Assembly (NCBI RefSeq): GCF_002395745.1
Contig: NZ_DGUN01000066.1
Coordinates: forward strand, 1-24,424
Direction of reading: 5' to 3'
DNA: 24,424 bases
Source: Fibrobacter sp. UBA4309
Lineage (GTDB): Bacteria; Fibrobacterota; Fibrobacteria; Fibrobacterales; Fibrobacteraceae
In this document: one piece after another, positions 7,469-16,141 of the stretch
How positions within the stretch are numbered: position 1 is the stretch's first letter
Layout of the letters: each line of letters starts with the position of its first letter
The notes under the pieces: model-generated
Seen by the model: only the letters and a program-made list of their open reading frames with translations
Databases searched by the model: none
Told to the model about the DNA's origin: nothing
Program-made: the position numbers and the translations under genes

Positions 7469-7780
7469 TTATTCAGCTGTAGCCGGGGCGTCGTCGGTAG
7501 GACGGTCGACCGGGATGCCAAGCTTGTTCTTGGCTTCAAAGATTTCCTTGCGGAGCTTGTGGTTTTCTTCGGTGATGTCCATAGCTTCCTTTTCGGTCTT
7601 CTTCAGCTTGTCTTCATCGATATGTTCCTTGGGAGCAGAGCTCTTGGAGCCGCCGCCGGAATATTCCGTACCGTCGTCAGAAGAGTAGTCGTCGCTACCA
7701 CCCGAAGAGCCGGCGCAAGCAGTGAAAAGGGCAACGCTAAGAGTTGCGAGGATAAGCTTCCAGTTCTTTAAAAGAGACAT
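7469..7780 (-). CDS. Small predicted lipoprotein with a coiled-coil-like tail
   Basis: 103 residues. The signal peptide MSLLKNWKLILATLSVALFT-AC gives a lipobox LFTAC with lipidated Cys22. A low-complexity Gly/Ser/Asp linker (about 24-50) follows, then a charged, probably helical segment rich in K and E (about 55-92) with heptad-like spacing, then an acidic/Pro/Ala tail. The start at 7780 is preferred over an in-frame ATG at 7795 because a GGAG lies 9 bases before 7780 and would be inside the longer form. It is the first gene of the phoH-pgpH operon. I do not recognise a named family; it probably sits at an envelope membrane. Confidence 0.85.
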   Translation of the reverse strand: MSLLKNWKLILATLSVALFTACAGSSGGSDDYSSDDGTEYSGGGSKSSAPKEHIDEDKLKKTEKEAMDITEENHKLRKEIFEAKNKLGIPVDRPTDDAPATAE

Positions 7781-7816
7781 TATTTTGAACTCCATTCTAG
7801 TCTTTGATGGCTAAAA

Positions 7817-7845
7817 TATATATAGTTATTCTCAAAAAATGTTAA
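7817..7845 (-). promoter_or_regulatory. Promoter of the lipoprotein-phoH-pgpH operon
   Basis: On the minus strand -35 TTAACA (7840-7845) and -10 TATATA (7817-7822) are 17 bases apart. The predicted start near 7810 lies about 30 bases before the chosen ATG, leaving room for the GGAG site. The region is shared with the divergent aminopeptidase gene, for which no clear promoter was picked out. Confidence 0.65.
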
Positions 7846-7863
7846 AAAAGGTAAAAAATCCCG

Positions 7864-9237
7864 ATGCAAAAGCAAAAAAAAATGGTTCAGGCATATTCCC
7901 AGGTGTTTATTTCGTCAAAAAAATATGATTCGAAGGCAATTTATGCTAAAAGACGCCGTGATTTTTTGAGAAAACTGGATTCGTTCTGTGTTTTGGCCGG
8001 GATGACGGTAAACCCCGGATGCGAGGAGGCTTTTGTACAAACTTGGACGAAAATGGTCCAGGAACCCGCCTTCTTGTACCTGACCGGCGTAAACCAGGCG
8101 GGCTGCTACCTGGTGCTCGACCCGGTGGCCAAGAAAGAGACACTTTTTATCCCGGAAAAGGATCCGTTCAAGGAATTCTGGGTCGGCAAGCGCCTCGGTT
8201 TTCTGAAAAAGGGCTGCGATGCCGCCGAAATTACCGGAATCCGTGACGTGAGGCCTGTAAGCGAATTCTGGGACTTTGTCGATTCCCTGGCCAAGAAATA
8301 CGCCGGCATGGGCAAGGCCCCCAAATACGCCTACGCTTTCTACTTCGAAAAATTCAAGGGCGACCACAACATGAAGTTCAAGGTAAAGTTCGCCCAAAGG
8401 ATTGCCAAGTTCGGCCTCGGTGTCCGCAGCTGCTCCAAGATGCACTTTGCCGACCGCCTGGTGCTCGGAGCCGAACGCATAGGTGAAGCCCGCACGGCGC
8501 AGCGCATCACCGGCGACGCTTTCTGCGCAATGCTTTCACGAATGAAGGAATTCAGGAACGAACGCGAAGTCGCCCTCTTCTTGAACTACGAGATGCAGCG
8601 CCGGAGCGACGGCGACCTCGCGTTCCCGACCATCTGCGCCGGTGGCGAGAACGCCTGCTGCCTGCATTACGTAAAGAACGACGAACCGCTCCGTGGAGGG
8701 AGCCTTGTACTTCTGGACTTTGGCGTGCGGTTCGGCACCCTCCACAGCGACATCTCGCGTACGATTCCCGTGAGCGGCAAATTCAGCCCGCTCCAGGCGC
8801 TGCTCTACCAGATCGTGCTCGATGCGGGCAGGGAATACCAGAAATACGTCCGCCCCGGCGTAAGCCTCAAGGAAATCGGGCAAGTCCCGTGGGATTTTAT
8901 TATGGCGGAACTTGAATCCCGCTTGGTCCATGGCGTCAAGGGTACACACAAACTAATATACGACAGACGTCCCCATGGAGTCAGCCACTTTATCGGCGAG
9001 CAGATTCACGAGGGCGAGGCGGGGACCCGTTCGCTCGACACGGTCCTTGAACCCGGAATGCTCATTTCGTGCGAACCGGGGCTTTATGGCGAATTCGAGG
9101 CCACGATAGGCGGCAAGCGCTATCGCGAGAAGATTGGCATCCGCATCGAGGACGACCTGCTCATCACCAGGGCCGGTTTTGAGAACATTTCAAGGAATAT
9201 CCCCAAGGAAATCGCCGATATAGAGAAATTGATGTAA
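7864..9237 (+). CDS. pepP: Xaa-Pro aminopeptidase (aminopeptidase P, M24 family)
   Basis: 457 residues, normal for bacterial aminopeptidase P. Residues about 25-180 form the N-terminal creatinase/AMP-N domain (FLYLTGVNQ, LFIPEKDP), and about 210-440 the pita-bread catalytic domain. All five metal ligands are seen: Asp285 (LLDFG), Asp296 (SDISRT), His375 (HGVSHFIG), Glu404 (SCEPGLYGE) and Glu429 (GIRIEDD). The enzyme removes an N-terminal residue before proline, in the cytosol. Two in-frame ATGs are possible, at 7864 and 7882; no strong ribosome site separates them (AAGG lies about 12 bases before the first). It diverges from the phoH operon and is followed after 57 bases by the aas-like gene. 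Confidence 0.92.
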   Translation: MQKQKKMVQAYSQVFISSKKYDSKAIYAKRRRDFLRKLDSFCVLAGMTVNPGCEEAFVQTWTKMVQEPAFLYLTGVNQAGCYLVLDPVAKKETLFIPEKDPFKEFWVGKRLGFLKKGCDAAEITGIRDVRPVSEFWDFVDSLAKKYAGMGKAPKYAYAFYFEKFKGDHNMKFKVKFAQRIAKFGLGVRSCSKMHFADRLVLGAERIGEARTAQRITGDAFCAMLSRMKEFRNEREVALFLNYEMQRRSDGDLAFPTICAGGENACCLHYVKNDEPLRGGSLVLLDFGVRFGTLHSDISRTIPVSGKFSPLQALLYQIVLDAGREYQKYVRPGVSLKEIGQVPWDFIMAELESRLVHGVKGTHKLIYDRRPHGVSHFIGEQIHEGEAGTRSLDTVLEPGMLISCEPGLYGEFEATIGGKRYREKIGIRIEDDLLITRAGFENISRNIPKEIADIEKLM

Positions 9238-9294
9238 GGATATTTCTAAATTTCCACAAAATCTTTGAAGTAGTCTTTATGACAAGGGCTTCTC

Positions 9295-12200
9295 ATGTGG
9301 AAAGTTAAAGGTTCCGTCCGGTACTTCTTATCGATTCTCGCGACGGTGTTTGTCCAGATGGGTGTGTTCATCTACGCCCAGAAAATTTTGTCAGGTTCTT
9401 TTTCCGGTGTCAGTACCGGCCAGACCTGGCAGACATTCATGCTCCAGATATTCTTCATCGCGCCTTACGTGCTGATGATCTGGCCCGCCGGGTTTTTCTC
9501 GAATCGATTCTCGAAAAACAAGGTGCTGGCATGGTCCTCGCTGTTCATGACGGCTTTCGTCATTGCGCAGGCCATCCTTGTTACTTGCCATTGCCCGCGT
9601 GTAGCGTTCTGGCTTTCCATTGGGCTTTCTTCGGGCTTTGCCATCCATAGTGCGGCCAAGTACGCCATTATCCGCGAGATGTTCGGGGTCCGCAACCTGA
9701 GCTACGCAAACGCCTTCCTCCAGATTTTTTCGCTGATAGGCATCATTGCTTCCAGCTGGCTTGCCATCGTGGGCGTGAACCTCATCGACCTGAATGCGCT
9801 TGTCCGTTACGAGGCGGTGGGCGTCATCATCGAGAAGTCCGTCGTCATCCCGTGGATTCTGACCGGCGTAAGCGTGCTCGGCACCATCTCCAGCTTCCTC
9901 ATTCCCAAGGTCCGCTACGAAGACCGCAAGGTCAAGTTCTCTGTCGCGCGTCGTCGCCTGAGTTTCGGCTGGCGTCACCGCACGCTCCGTGCCGCCATCA
10001 TTGCCCTTTCGATGTTCTGGGCCATGGCCCAGGTGTTCGCTCTCGTGTTCCAGGACCTCTCGGGATCTCAGACCGTCAACACCCTGCAGAATTACCTCGC
10101 TTTCGCCGTGGCAGGCCTCATGGTGGGTTCCATTATCGCGGCGCACAATTCCAGGGACTTTATCGAAACGGGATTTGTCCCGCTCGGCATGATTGGCGCT
10201 TCCCTCAGCATGTTCCTGATTCCGGCTATGGTTCATCCTGTAGCCCTGGCTATTCTCTATACGGCGGTCGGAATTTTCGGCGGCATGGTGCTTGTCCCGG
10301 TGAACGCCCTTTTACAGTACAACACGCGTCCAAACAATTCCGGTTGGGTCATTGCGCTCGCGAATATGATTCAGGCGTTGGTGCTGGTCGTCTTCCTATT
10401 TATCTATTCTAGCCTTGTCCGTTACGCATCCGTGCGTCCGCAGGTCTATTTCGTCGGCCTCGCGATCATATCTATCGGCGTATTCTACTGGTCTATCTTG
10501 AACCTTCCACAGGCGCTAGTCCGCTCGCTGCTGCGTCTCGTCTTCAGCCGTTACAAGATTCGCGTGCTCAACGTGGGCAACATCCCGAACGACGGCCCGG
10601 TTCTCTTAGTCGGCAACCATCACAGCTTTATCGACTGGGCCATGGTGCAGATGGCCTGCCCGCGTCCGCTCTGTATCGCCAGTAACAAGGACCACTTCGA
10701 AAAGTGGTACTTCCGCGCCATCCTGAAACGCCTGGGCATCATCCGTATCGACAACCGCCACCCCGAAGATGCTATGGAACGCATCCACCAGCAGCTGCTC
10801 GGAGGCCATGCGGTCGCTATTTTCCCGACAGGGGAGGTTTCACGCTCTCCGCACGTTGAACCGTTCAGCATTGACTATTCCAAGGCCGTCGAGGGCACGG
10901 ATGCCGTCATTGTTCCGTTCTACATCCAGGGACTCTGGGGCTCGAACTTCAGCTATAGCGATTCCAACATGTTCGGCGCTTCTTCCGATCGAGCTGTCAC
11001 GGTCGCCTTCGGCGAAGTGATTCCGGCGAACACGCCGGCAAACGACGTCCGCACGATTATCAGGAAGATTTCCATTGACGCCTGGAACTACGCCGTCTCG
11101 TTCGTGAAGCCTGTCGGCGATAGCTGGATTCGCACCTACAAGAAATACGTGAAGAACGGCCCCGCCATCTATAACCCCGATGGAGGCCACTTCTCCGGCT
11201 ACAAGCTGATGGGTGCCGTCATCGCGTTCAGCAGGCACCTGAAGAAGATTCTCGGCCCCGACGAGAAGAACGTGGGCATCATGCTTCCGCCGAGCCCGGC
11301 CGGGGTCATCGTGAACTTGGCGCTATGGCTTTTGGGCAAGACGAACGTGAACCTGAACTACACTTCGTCTGTAGACAACGTAAAATACTGCGCCTCGCGC
11401 GCCGACGTGAAATCCGTAATTACAAGCCGCCAGTTTATTGAAAAACTCAAGGGCCGCGGTAACGACTACTCGAAGATTGCGGGCGAGAACCTGCGCCTGT
11501 TCTATGCCGAAGACTTCATGAAGGTCATCCCGAAGGCAAAAATCGCATTCTTCCTTGTATTCTGCGTGTTGATGCCGTGCTGGCTTATCAAGTTCTGCTT
11601 CCGCAAGCGAGTGAAACTCGACGATATCGCGGCCATAATGTTCAGTTCGGGCTCCGAAGGTACCCCGAAGGGCGTGATGCTGAGCCACAGGAACCTCATG
11701 GGCAACATCCAGCAGCTGGCTTGTATTTTCAACGTGACCCGCGCCGACGTGATGCTTTCGGAACTCCCGCTGTTCCACAGCTTCGGCCTTACGGTGACGA
11801 CTCTCTTGAACCTTACGGAAGGATGCCCCATCGTGACGGTGGCCGACCCGACCGACGTGAAGACGATGGCACGCGTCTGTGCACAATTCCGTGTTTCGGC
11901 CTTCGTGGCGACCCCGACGTTCTTGCGTGCGTTTACGATTAGCCGCTACGTGCATCCGATGGCGCTCAAGTACGTGCGCCTGATTATCGCCGGTGCCGAG
12001 GCCTTGCGCCCCGAACTCGCGACTGCGTTCCGTCTTAAGTTCGGCAAGGAAATCTACGAGGGCTACGGCTGTACCGAAACGGCCCCGGTGGCAAGTATCA
12101 ATACCGAGAACAACCTGCACAGCGACTACATGACCATGCAGGTGAACAACAAGCCGGGTACCGTGGGCATGGCGCTCCCAGGCTCGCAGTTCCTGATCGT

Positions 12201-12723
12201 GGATCCCGATACGAACGAGGCGCTGCCGACAGGCGAGGCGGGCATGATCCTCATCGGTGGCTGCCAGGTCATGGTGGGCTACCTCAAGGACGAAGAACGC
12301 ACCAAGAGCGTGATTACGATGGTCAACGGCAAGCGCTACTACCGTACGGGTGACAAGGGCTTCCTCGACGAGGACGGCTTCCTCACGATTGTGGACCGCT
12401 ACAGCCGATTTGCCAAGCTCGGTGGCGAGATGGTGAGCCTCGGTGCCGTGGAAAAGAAGATTCAGGATACGCCGGTGCTCGAAGGGTGCGACTACGTGGT
12501 GACCTCTATTCCGGATTCCGCGAAGGGCGAGAAGATTGTACTCCTTTACCAGGGTGATAAGGACCCGAAGGACGTGCTTTCGGAACTGCGCGCAAGCGGA
12601 TTCCCGCCGATCATGCTTCCGGCGGCTGCGTATGCCGTGGAGAAGGTGCCTAAGCTCGGGACGGGCAAGGCGGACTTCACGACCGCGAAGAAAATTGCGA
12701 AGGAACTGGCGGGGATAAAATAA
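9295..12723 (+). CDS. aas: LplT-Aas fusion: lysophospholipid transporter / acyltransferase / acyl-ACP synthetase
   Basis: 1142 residues in three parts. Residues 1-415 are a 12-helix MFS transporter like LplT. About 425-615 are a PlsC-type glycerophospholipid acyltransferase with the H-x4-D box in NHHSFID (about 440-446) and FPTGEVSRSP. About 635-1140 are an AMP-binding acyl-(ACP) synthetase with FSSGSEGTPKGVMLSHRN (near 782), GYGCTE, YRTGDKG and a C-terminal Lys in LGTGKADF (near 1121). Together these would flip lysophospholipid inward and re-acylate it with a fatty acid activated on ACP, at the inner membrane. In E. coli LplT and Aas are separate neighbouring genes; fused forms occur in other phyla. 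All key motifs look intact. AGGG 6 bases before the ATG is the likely ribosome site. Confidence 0.92.
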   Translation: MWKVKGSVRYFLSILATVFVQMGVFIYAQKILSGSFSGVSTGQTWQTFMLQIFFIAPYVLMIWPAGFFSNRFSKNKVLAWSSLFMTAFVIAQAILVTCHCPRVAFWLSIGLSSGFAIHSAAKYAIIREMFGVRNLSYANAFLQIFSLIGIIASSWLAIVGVNLIDLNALVRYEAVGVIIEKSVVIPWILTGVSVLGTISSFLIPKVRYEDRKVKFSVARRRLSFGWRHRTLRAAIIALSMFWAMAQVFALVFQDLSGSQTVNTLQNYLAFAVAGLMVGSIIAAHNSRDFIETGFVPLGMIGASLSMFLIPAMVHPVALAILYTAVGIFGGMVLVPVNALLQYNTRPNNSGWVIALANMIQALVLVVFLFIYSSLVRYASVRPQVYFVGLAIISIGVFYWSILNLPQALVRSLLRLVFSRYKIRVLNVGNIPNDGPVLLVGNHHSFIDWAMVQMACPRPLCIASNKDHFEKWYFRAILKRLGIIRIDNRHPEDAMERIHQQLLGGHAVAIFPTGEVSRSPHVEPFSIDYSKAVEGTDAVIVPFYIQGLWGSNFSYSDSNMFGASSDRAVTVAFGEVIPANTPANDVRTIIRKISIDAWNYAVSFVKPVGDSWIRTYKKYVKNGPAIYNPDGGHFSGYKLMGAVIAFSRHLKKILGPDEKNVGIMLPPSPAGVIVNLALWLLGKTNVNLNYTSSVDNVKYCASRADVKSVITSRQFIEKLKGRGNDYSKIAGENLRLFYAEDFMKVIPKAKIAFFLVFCVLMPCWLIKFCFRKRVKLDDIAAIMFSSGSEGTPKGVMLSHRNLMGNIQQLACIFNVTRADVMLSELPLFHSFGLTVTTLLNLTEGCPIVTVADPTDVKTMARVCAQFRVSAFVATPTFLRAFTISRYVHPMALKYVRLIIAGAEALRPELATAFRLKFGKEIYEGYGCTETAPVASINTENNLHSDYMTMQVNNKPGTVGMALPGSQFLIVDPDTNEALPTGEAGMILIGGCQVMVGYLKDEERTKSVITMVNGKRYYRTGDKGFLDEDGFLTIVDRYSRFAKLGGEMVSLGAVEKKIQDTPVLEGCDYVVTSIPDSAKGEKIVLLYQGDKDPKDVLSELRASGFPPIMLPAAAYAVEKVPKLGTGKADFTTAKKIAKELAGIK

Positions 12724-12796
12724 TTGATAATTGATGATTGATAATTGATGATTGATGATTAATTGTTGATGGTTGACAGTTGATGATTGATAATGC
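12721..12796 (+). repeat. AT-rich short repeat array (TTGATNATTGATNATTGA type)
   Basis: Starting at the stop of the aas-like gene, about ten units of TTGAT or close variants separated by AAT/GAT run through 12796. The start codon of the next gene lies inside the array. Such arrays recur in many genomes as intergenic simple repeats; no protein is encoded by it. Confidence 0.75.
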
Positions 12797-13694
12797 GAAA
12801 AATACGGGATTGACTCCGGTAAGGACGGCACGGCTGATTGCCTGCGTGATAGCGCTTGTGGGTATGGTGTTCCTTTTCTTGGAACGCCTGCTTTCTGCCG
12901 TGCTCGTGATGGCATCCGACGGCGTCAAGCTCGGGCTTGCGCGATACAACAACTTTACGGGCCGATTCGCCTCGCAGAACTTTGCCGAGGACAAGCAGCT
13001 TCTTTCGCTCCTTAAAGAGGTTCAGGGTTTGCTTCCGTCTGCCGAAAGCGCCTTGACGGTATTCATGGTGGTCGCGATTGTCCTTTTGGTCATCGCCGTT
13101 ATCGGCTTGGCCTTGCCGCGTCAGTTCGTCCACGTGCTCGTGGCACTCAAGCTGCTCAAGTGGCAGTCCGGAGAAGTCGTTGAAGATTCCGGCGCCAACA
13201 TCCGCGAAGTCCTCGATAGGGTAGGGAACGTCCCGCTCAAGAAACTCGCCGTCCCGTTTGCTGTAATCCTCGCAATTGTCGTTGCCGTTTTCGCTATCCG
13301 CACTTGCCAACAGAGCTCGGCCGAAAATTCCGTAACCGAGGCTTTTGCGGAACTCAATGCCCAGGCTGGCGATTACATAGCCGCCCAAAAGGCCTATTTT
13401 TCCAAGAACAAGGCGCTCGGAAATGCAAAAGCCTTGCAAATGTCCGACTCCGTAGTCACGGATTATTTTATCTACAGGCTCAAGGGAACCCGCTTTAGTG
13501 CCGAATCCAGGGCTCCTTTCGCGAATTGCCCTGCCGGAAGCAAATGGAGTGTCCACTCCAACACAAAGGGCTTTTTCGAAAAGGAAATCACGTTCTTCCG
13601 CATGCTCCCCAAGGATACCGCCTGCGTAAAGCTCTCGATAGAATTCAAGAACGTCGGCCGAAACGGAGTGCCGCAAAAGCCCGAAAAGCCCTAA
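12783..13694 (+). CDS. Unrecognised three-helix membrane protein with a periplasmic pilin-like C-terminal domain
   Basis: 303 residues from the ATG at 12783. Hydrophobic helices lie at about 16-34, 91-112 and 153-172. The stretch between helices 1 and 2 is soluble (FAEDKQLLSLLKEVQ). The C-terminal domain (about 175-303) has two Cys (249, 281) that may form a disulfide, and FIYRLKGTRFSAESRA followed by CPAGSKWSV, which recalls the periplasmic part of minor pilin-like proteins of Fibrobacter; this is a resemblance only. I cannot name a function. The start is uncertain: it falls inside a simple repeat with no Shine-Dalgarno, and a TTG at 12780 is in frame. The coding region itself is convincing because it has helices and a structured tail, with codon use like its neighbours. 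Confidence 0.75.
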   Translation: MIDNAKNTGLTPVRTARLIACVIALVGMVFLFLERLLSAVLVMASDGVKLGLARYNNFTGRFASQNFAEDKQLLSLLKEVQGLLPSAESALTVFMVVAIVLLVIAVIGLALPRQFVHVLVALKLLKWQSGEVVEDSGANIREVLDRVGNVPLKKLAVPFAVILAIVVAVFAIRTCQQSSAENSVTEAFAELNAQAGDYIAAQKAYFSKNKALGNAKALQMSDSVVTDYFIYRLKGTRFSAESRAPFANCPAGSKWSVHSNTKGFFEKEITFFRMLPKDTACVKLSIEFKNVGRNGVPQKPEKP

Positions 13695-13697
13695 TTT

Positions 13698-13738
13698 AAA
13701 GCGTGTTGCAAGGCACTCATCGTCAGACAACGCTTTTT
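13698..13738 (+). terminator. Possible weak terminator after the membrane protein gene
   Basis: AAAGCG (13698-13703) can pair with CGCTTT (13731-13736), followed by more T. The loop is long and the stem interrupted. The rest of 13695-13825 holds a TATATT (13773-13778), a possible -10 for the next gene without a good -35, and nothing else recognised. Confidence 0.3.
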
Positions 13739-13825
13739 ATATTTTAGTGGACCTTTTTCATTAAACTCGGTTTATATTTAGAACGATGCCCGTTTTGGGT
13801 GTTGTTTGGATTGTGGGAGATTATT

Positions 13826-16048
13826 ATGAAAAAGGTTTTTTTAGCCGTTTTACTTGCGGCAGCCGGTATGAATGCCGCCGCTATTGAATGGGTAAACCAG
13901 TGTGCCAGTAACGGCTTTACGCTGATTGCGGAATCGGATCACTTTGAAGTTTGCAAGAAGCCGACGACAGACGACGGCCAGGCAAACAACGTGTCCATTC
14001 CGAATTCGGATGCGCAGGGCGTGCTACAGTCGCTCGAGAAGGTCTATTCCTTCTATATTGATTCGCTCGGCTGGATGCTGCCTTTCCCGAAAAGCCCGGA
14101 TAAAAAGCTCAAGAGCAACATCTACGTGTTCGACAATTCCGTGATGGCGGCGCTTTACGGCGGTCAGGATTACGTGAAGGGCATGAACAATGAATTCGGC
14201 CCCGGAATGTGGATTGGCGTGGGCTCGCTCAAAGATTACTGGGGTACGTCGCATGAGTTCGCACATGGCCTGCAAGGAGTTGCGGGCTGGATGGGTAATA
14301 ATAGCCATTCGGGCTGGTTCGCCGAAAGCCATGCGAACTGGATGGCCCACCAGTACAATCCGAACGACGCCCACTGCGCCGAATACCTCATCAATTACCC
14401 GTACTTGTATTATGGTTCCACACGCGACCGCTACTGCAACTGGCAATTCCTGGAACACCTCAAGGAAGAATTCGGCGGCGGCAACAAGGGCGCACACGAG
14501 GTGAACCGAATTTGGATGGAATCGATTCGCGACGGGGAAGACGGCCGCATGGAACAGACGCCGTTTACCGCGATGATGATGGTTTACGGCTGGTCGCTCG
14601 ATAGCTTGAACCAGCAGTTCGGCAAGTTCGCGATGAAGAACGCGACGCTCGAGTATGCGCCCGCGAAAAAGACTTTGTACAAGAAGTCCTGGGGCGATTA
14701 TGAATTCAAGACGCGTCGTGACGCCAGCTGGGGAGACAATTACCGCAGGCATACGCGCGTGACCATGCTGAACAAGATTCCGTGTCCGGATCAGGCTCCG
14801 AGGGAAGGTGTAGAAGAGGAATGCCCGGAACAATACATTTCGCCCTCCTACTGGGCACCGCAGCGCTGGGGCTACAACCTGGTGCGCATCTACCCCGAAA
14901 AGGCGGGGAAGGTGACAGTCAAGTTCCGCGGCATTGTGCAGGACAAGCCGACTGTGAGCGGGTATAAATGCTTTGGCGACAACACCGACCGCTACATGGG
15001 AAAATCATACAACTGGTGCAATTACGCGCCCGACAAACTGCCGGACCCGGCCTCGGGTTGGACCGTCGGGCTAGTCGCGGAGGGCGCGGACGGAACGCCC
15101 CGTTACAGCGAGATGAAGCATGGAACCGGATTCAACCTTGAAATCGAGACGAAGGATAGCGACAAGGCATTGTGGCTTGCTGTTACCGCAACACCCACCG
15201 AGATGCAGACGATTCTCTGGGACCAGTTCTACTACAGCATTTATCGTTACCCGTACATGATCGAGGTCGTGAATGGCGCTCCCGAGGGCTACAACAAGGA
15301 TTTCTGGAAGCCCGCAAATGCAAATGGTTACACCAAGCACAGTAACGGCGGCGGCCTCGTGAGCAACAAGGCGAAAGTGGACGCCTCCGTGTACGTAGGC
15401 CCCGATGCGGTCGTGAACGGCGGCACCATTAGCGGAAAAGCTAGAATTGAAGATTTCGCGGTCGTAGACGGCGGAACCATTAGCGGAAATGCCGTAGTCC
15501 GCGGACGCGCGCTTGTAACCGCAGGTACCATCGGCGACGATGCCGTCCTGGAAGAAGACGCCTGGCTCGTGAGCGGAAGCATTACCGGCAAGGCGAAAGT
15601 CGGCGCGCTCTCGATTATCGTGAATACGACGGTGACGGACGATGCACAGGTCTATGGCGTGATGTGGGCAGTCGCCGACAAAAAGCTCTCCGGCACGGCA
15701 CAATTGCGCGGCGACCTCGAGAACAACTTCACCAAGGAACTCTCGAAGGGCGTTTTCTACGGCATGGTCGATGACGGCATGTTGAACAACGCAAACTACG
15801 GCGCAAACCTTACGACTCCGCCGACCGATGCGACCGCAAGCCTGGATAAGGCCGTATGGTATGCGGTCGCAGACGATTCTACGGATTTAGACAGCGGCAC
15901 AACGGATATTGGGCTCTTGCCGCAAGTGCGTTCTCTTGGCACAAGCGCTCCCAAGCTGTTCTTCGACAAAAAGGAACAGGCAGTGTTTATCCGCTACAAG
16001 AAAAACGGACGCGAGTACCGCTACCGTGTGACGGGCAGAAAGAACTAA
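13826..16048 (+). CDS. Secreted HEXXH metallopeptidase (DUF6055-like) with a left-handed beta-helix-like repeat tail
   Basis: 740 residues. The start at 13826 has GGGAG 6 bases upstream and gives a clean signal peptide (MKKVFLAVLLAAAGMNAAA). The zinc site HEFAH is at 143-147, with a likely third ligand Glu167 in GWFAESHANWMAHQ, a gluzincin-like spacing. The overall pattern recalls DUF6055-type proteins. Residues about 330-500 look like a beta-sandwich domain with several Cys. About 517-615 are repeats rich in G-T-I-S-G, A-x-V and D-D-A-x-V units (GGTISGKARIEDFAVVDGG and three or more related turns), like hexapeptide-repeat beta-helices. A short C-terminal domain ends in RYKKNGREYRYRVTGRKN. 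It is probably exported, perhaps to degrade or bind host or plant material; the substrate is unknown. Confidence 0.85.
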   Translation: MKKVFLAVLLAAAGMNAAAIEWVNQCASNGFTLIAESDHFEVCKKPTTDDGQANNVSIPNSDAQGVLQSLEKVYSFYIDSLGWMLPFPKSPDKKLKSNIYVFDNSVMAALYGGQDYVKGMNNEFGPGMWIGVGSLKDYWGTSHEFAHGLQGVAGWMGNNSHSGWFAESHANWMAHQYNPNDAHCAEYLINYPYLYYGSTRDRYCNWQFLEHLKEEFGGGNKGAHEVNRIWMESIRDGEDGRMEQTPFTAMMMVYGWSLDSLNQQFGKFAMKNATLEYAPAKKTLYKKSWGDYEFKTRRDASWGDNYRRHTRVTMLNKIPCPDQAPREGVEEECPEQYISPSYWAPQRWGYNLVRIYPEKAGKVTVKFRGIVQDKPTVSGYKCFGDNTDRYMGKSYNWCNYAPDKLPDPASGWTVGLVAEGADGTPRYSEMKHGTGFNLEIETKDSDKALWLAVTATPTEMQTILWDQFYYSIYRYPYMIEVVNGAPEGYNKDFWKPANANGYTKHSNGGGLVSNKAKVDASVYVGPDAVVNGGTISGKARIEDFAVVDGGTISGNAVVRGRALVTAGTIGDDAVLEEDAWLVSGSITGKAKVGALSIIVNTTVTDDAQVYGVMWAVADKKLSGTAQLRGDLENNFTKELSKGVFYGMVDDGMLNNANYGANLTTPPTDATASLDKAVWYAVADDSTDLDSGTTDIGLLPQVRSLGTSAPKLFFDKKEQAVFIRYKKNGREYRYRVTGRKN

Positions 16049-16066
16049 GGAATTCCCCGCAATAAG

Positions 16067-16097
16067 AAAAGCCCCGGATTCAAATCCGGGGCGTTTT
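16067..16097. terminator. Bidirectional terminator between the metallopeptidase and trpB2
   Basis: The stem GCCCCGGAT/ATCCGGGGC (16071-16079, 16084-16092) is preceded by AAAA and followed by G-TTTT. It lies between two convergent genes and can serve both. Confidence 0.85.
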
Positions 16098-16105
16098 AAG
16101 TTCTA

Positions 16106-16132
16106 GGAGATCCCCGCCTTCGCGGGGATGAC
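16106..16132. repeat. Dispersed palindromic repeat (GATCCCCGCCTTCGCGGGGAT type), copy 1
   Basis: A 27-base sequence containing the hairpin ATCCCCGC-CTTC-GCGGGGAT. The exact reverse complement (27 of 27) is at 22138-22164. It lies between the terminator and the 3' end of trpB2. REP-like palindromes with this core are common in bacterial intergenic DNA. Confidence 0.85.
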
Positions 16133-16141
16133 AAATGGGTA

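Noticed and set aside
7781..7795. An upstream ATG at 7795 for the small lipoprotein.
   Set aside because: The good ribosome site GGAG would lie inside that reading frame; it fits the ATG at 7780.
12721..12796. A CRISPR array or iteron-type origin.
   Set aside because: The units are very short and have no unique spacers; there are no cas or replication genes nearby.
11323..12915. A 530-codon open frame on the minus strand opposite the aas-like gene.
   Set aside because: It overlaps intact AMP-binding motifs on the plus strand, and its N-terminus is just the translated simple repeat.
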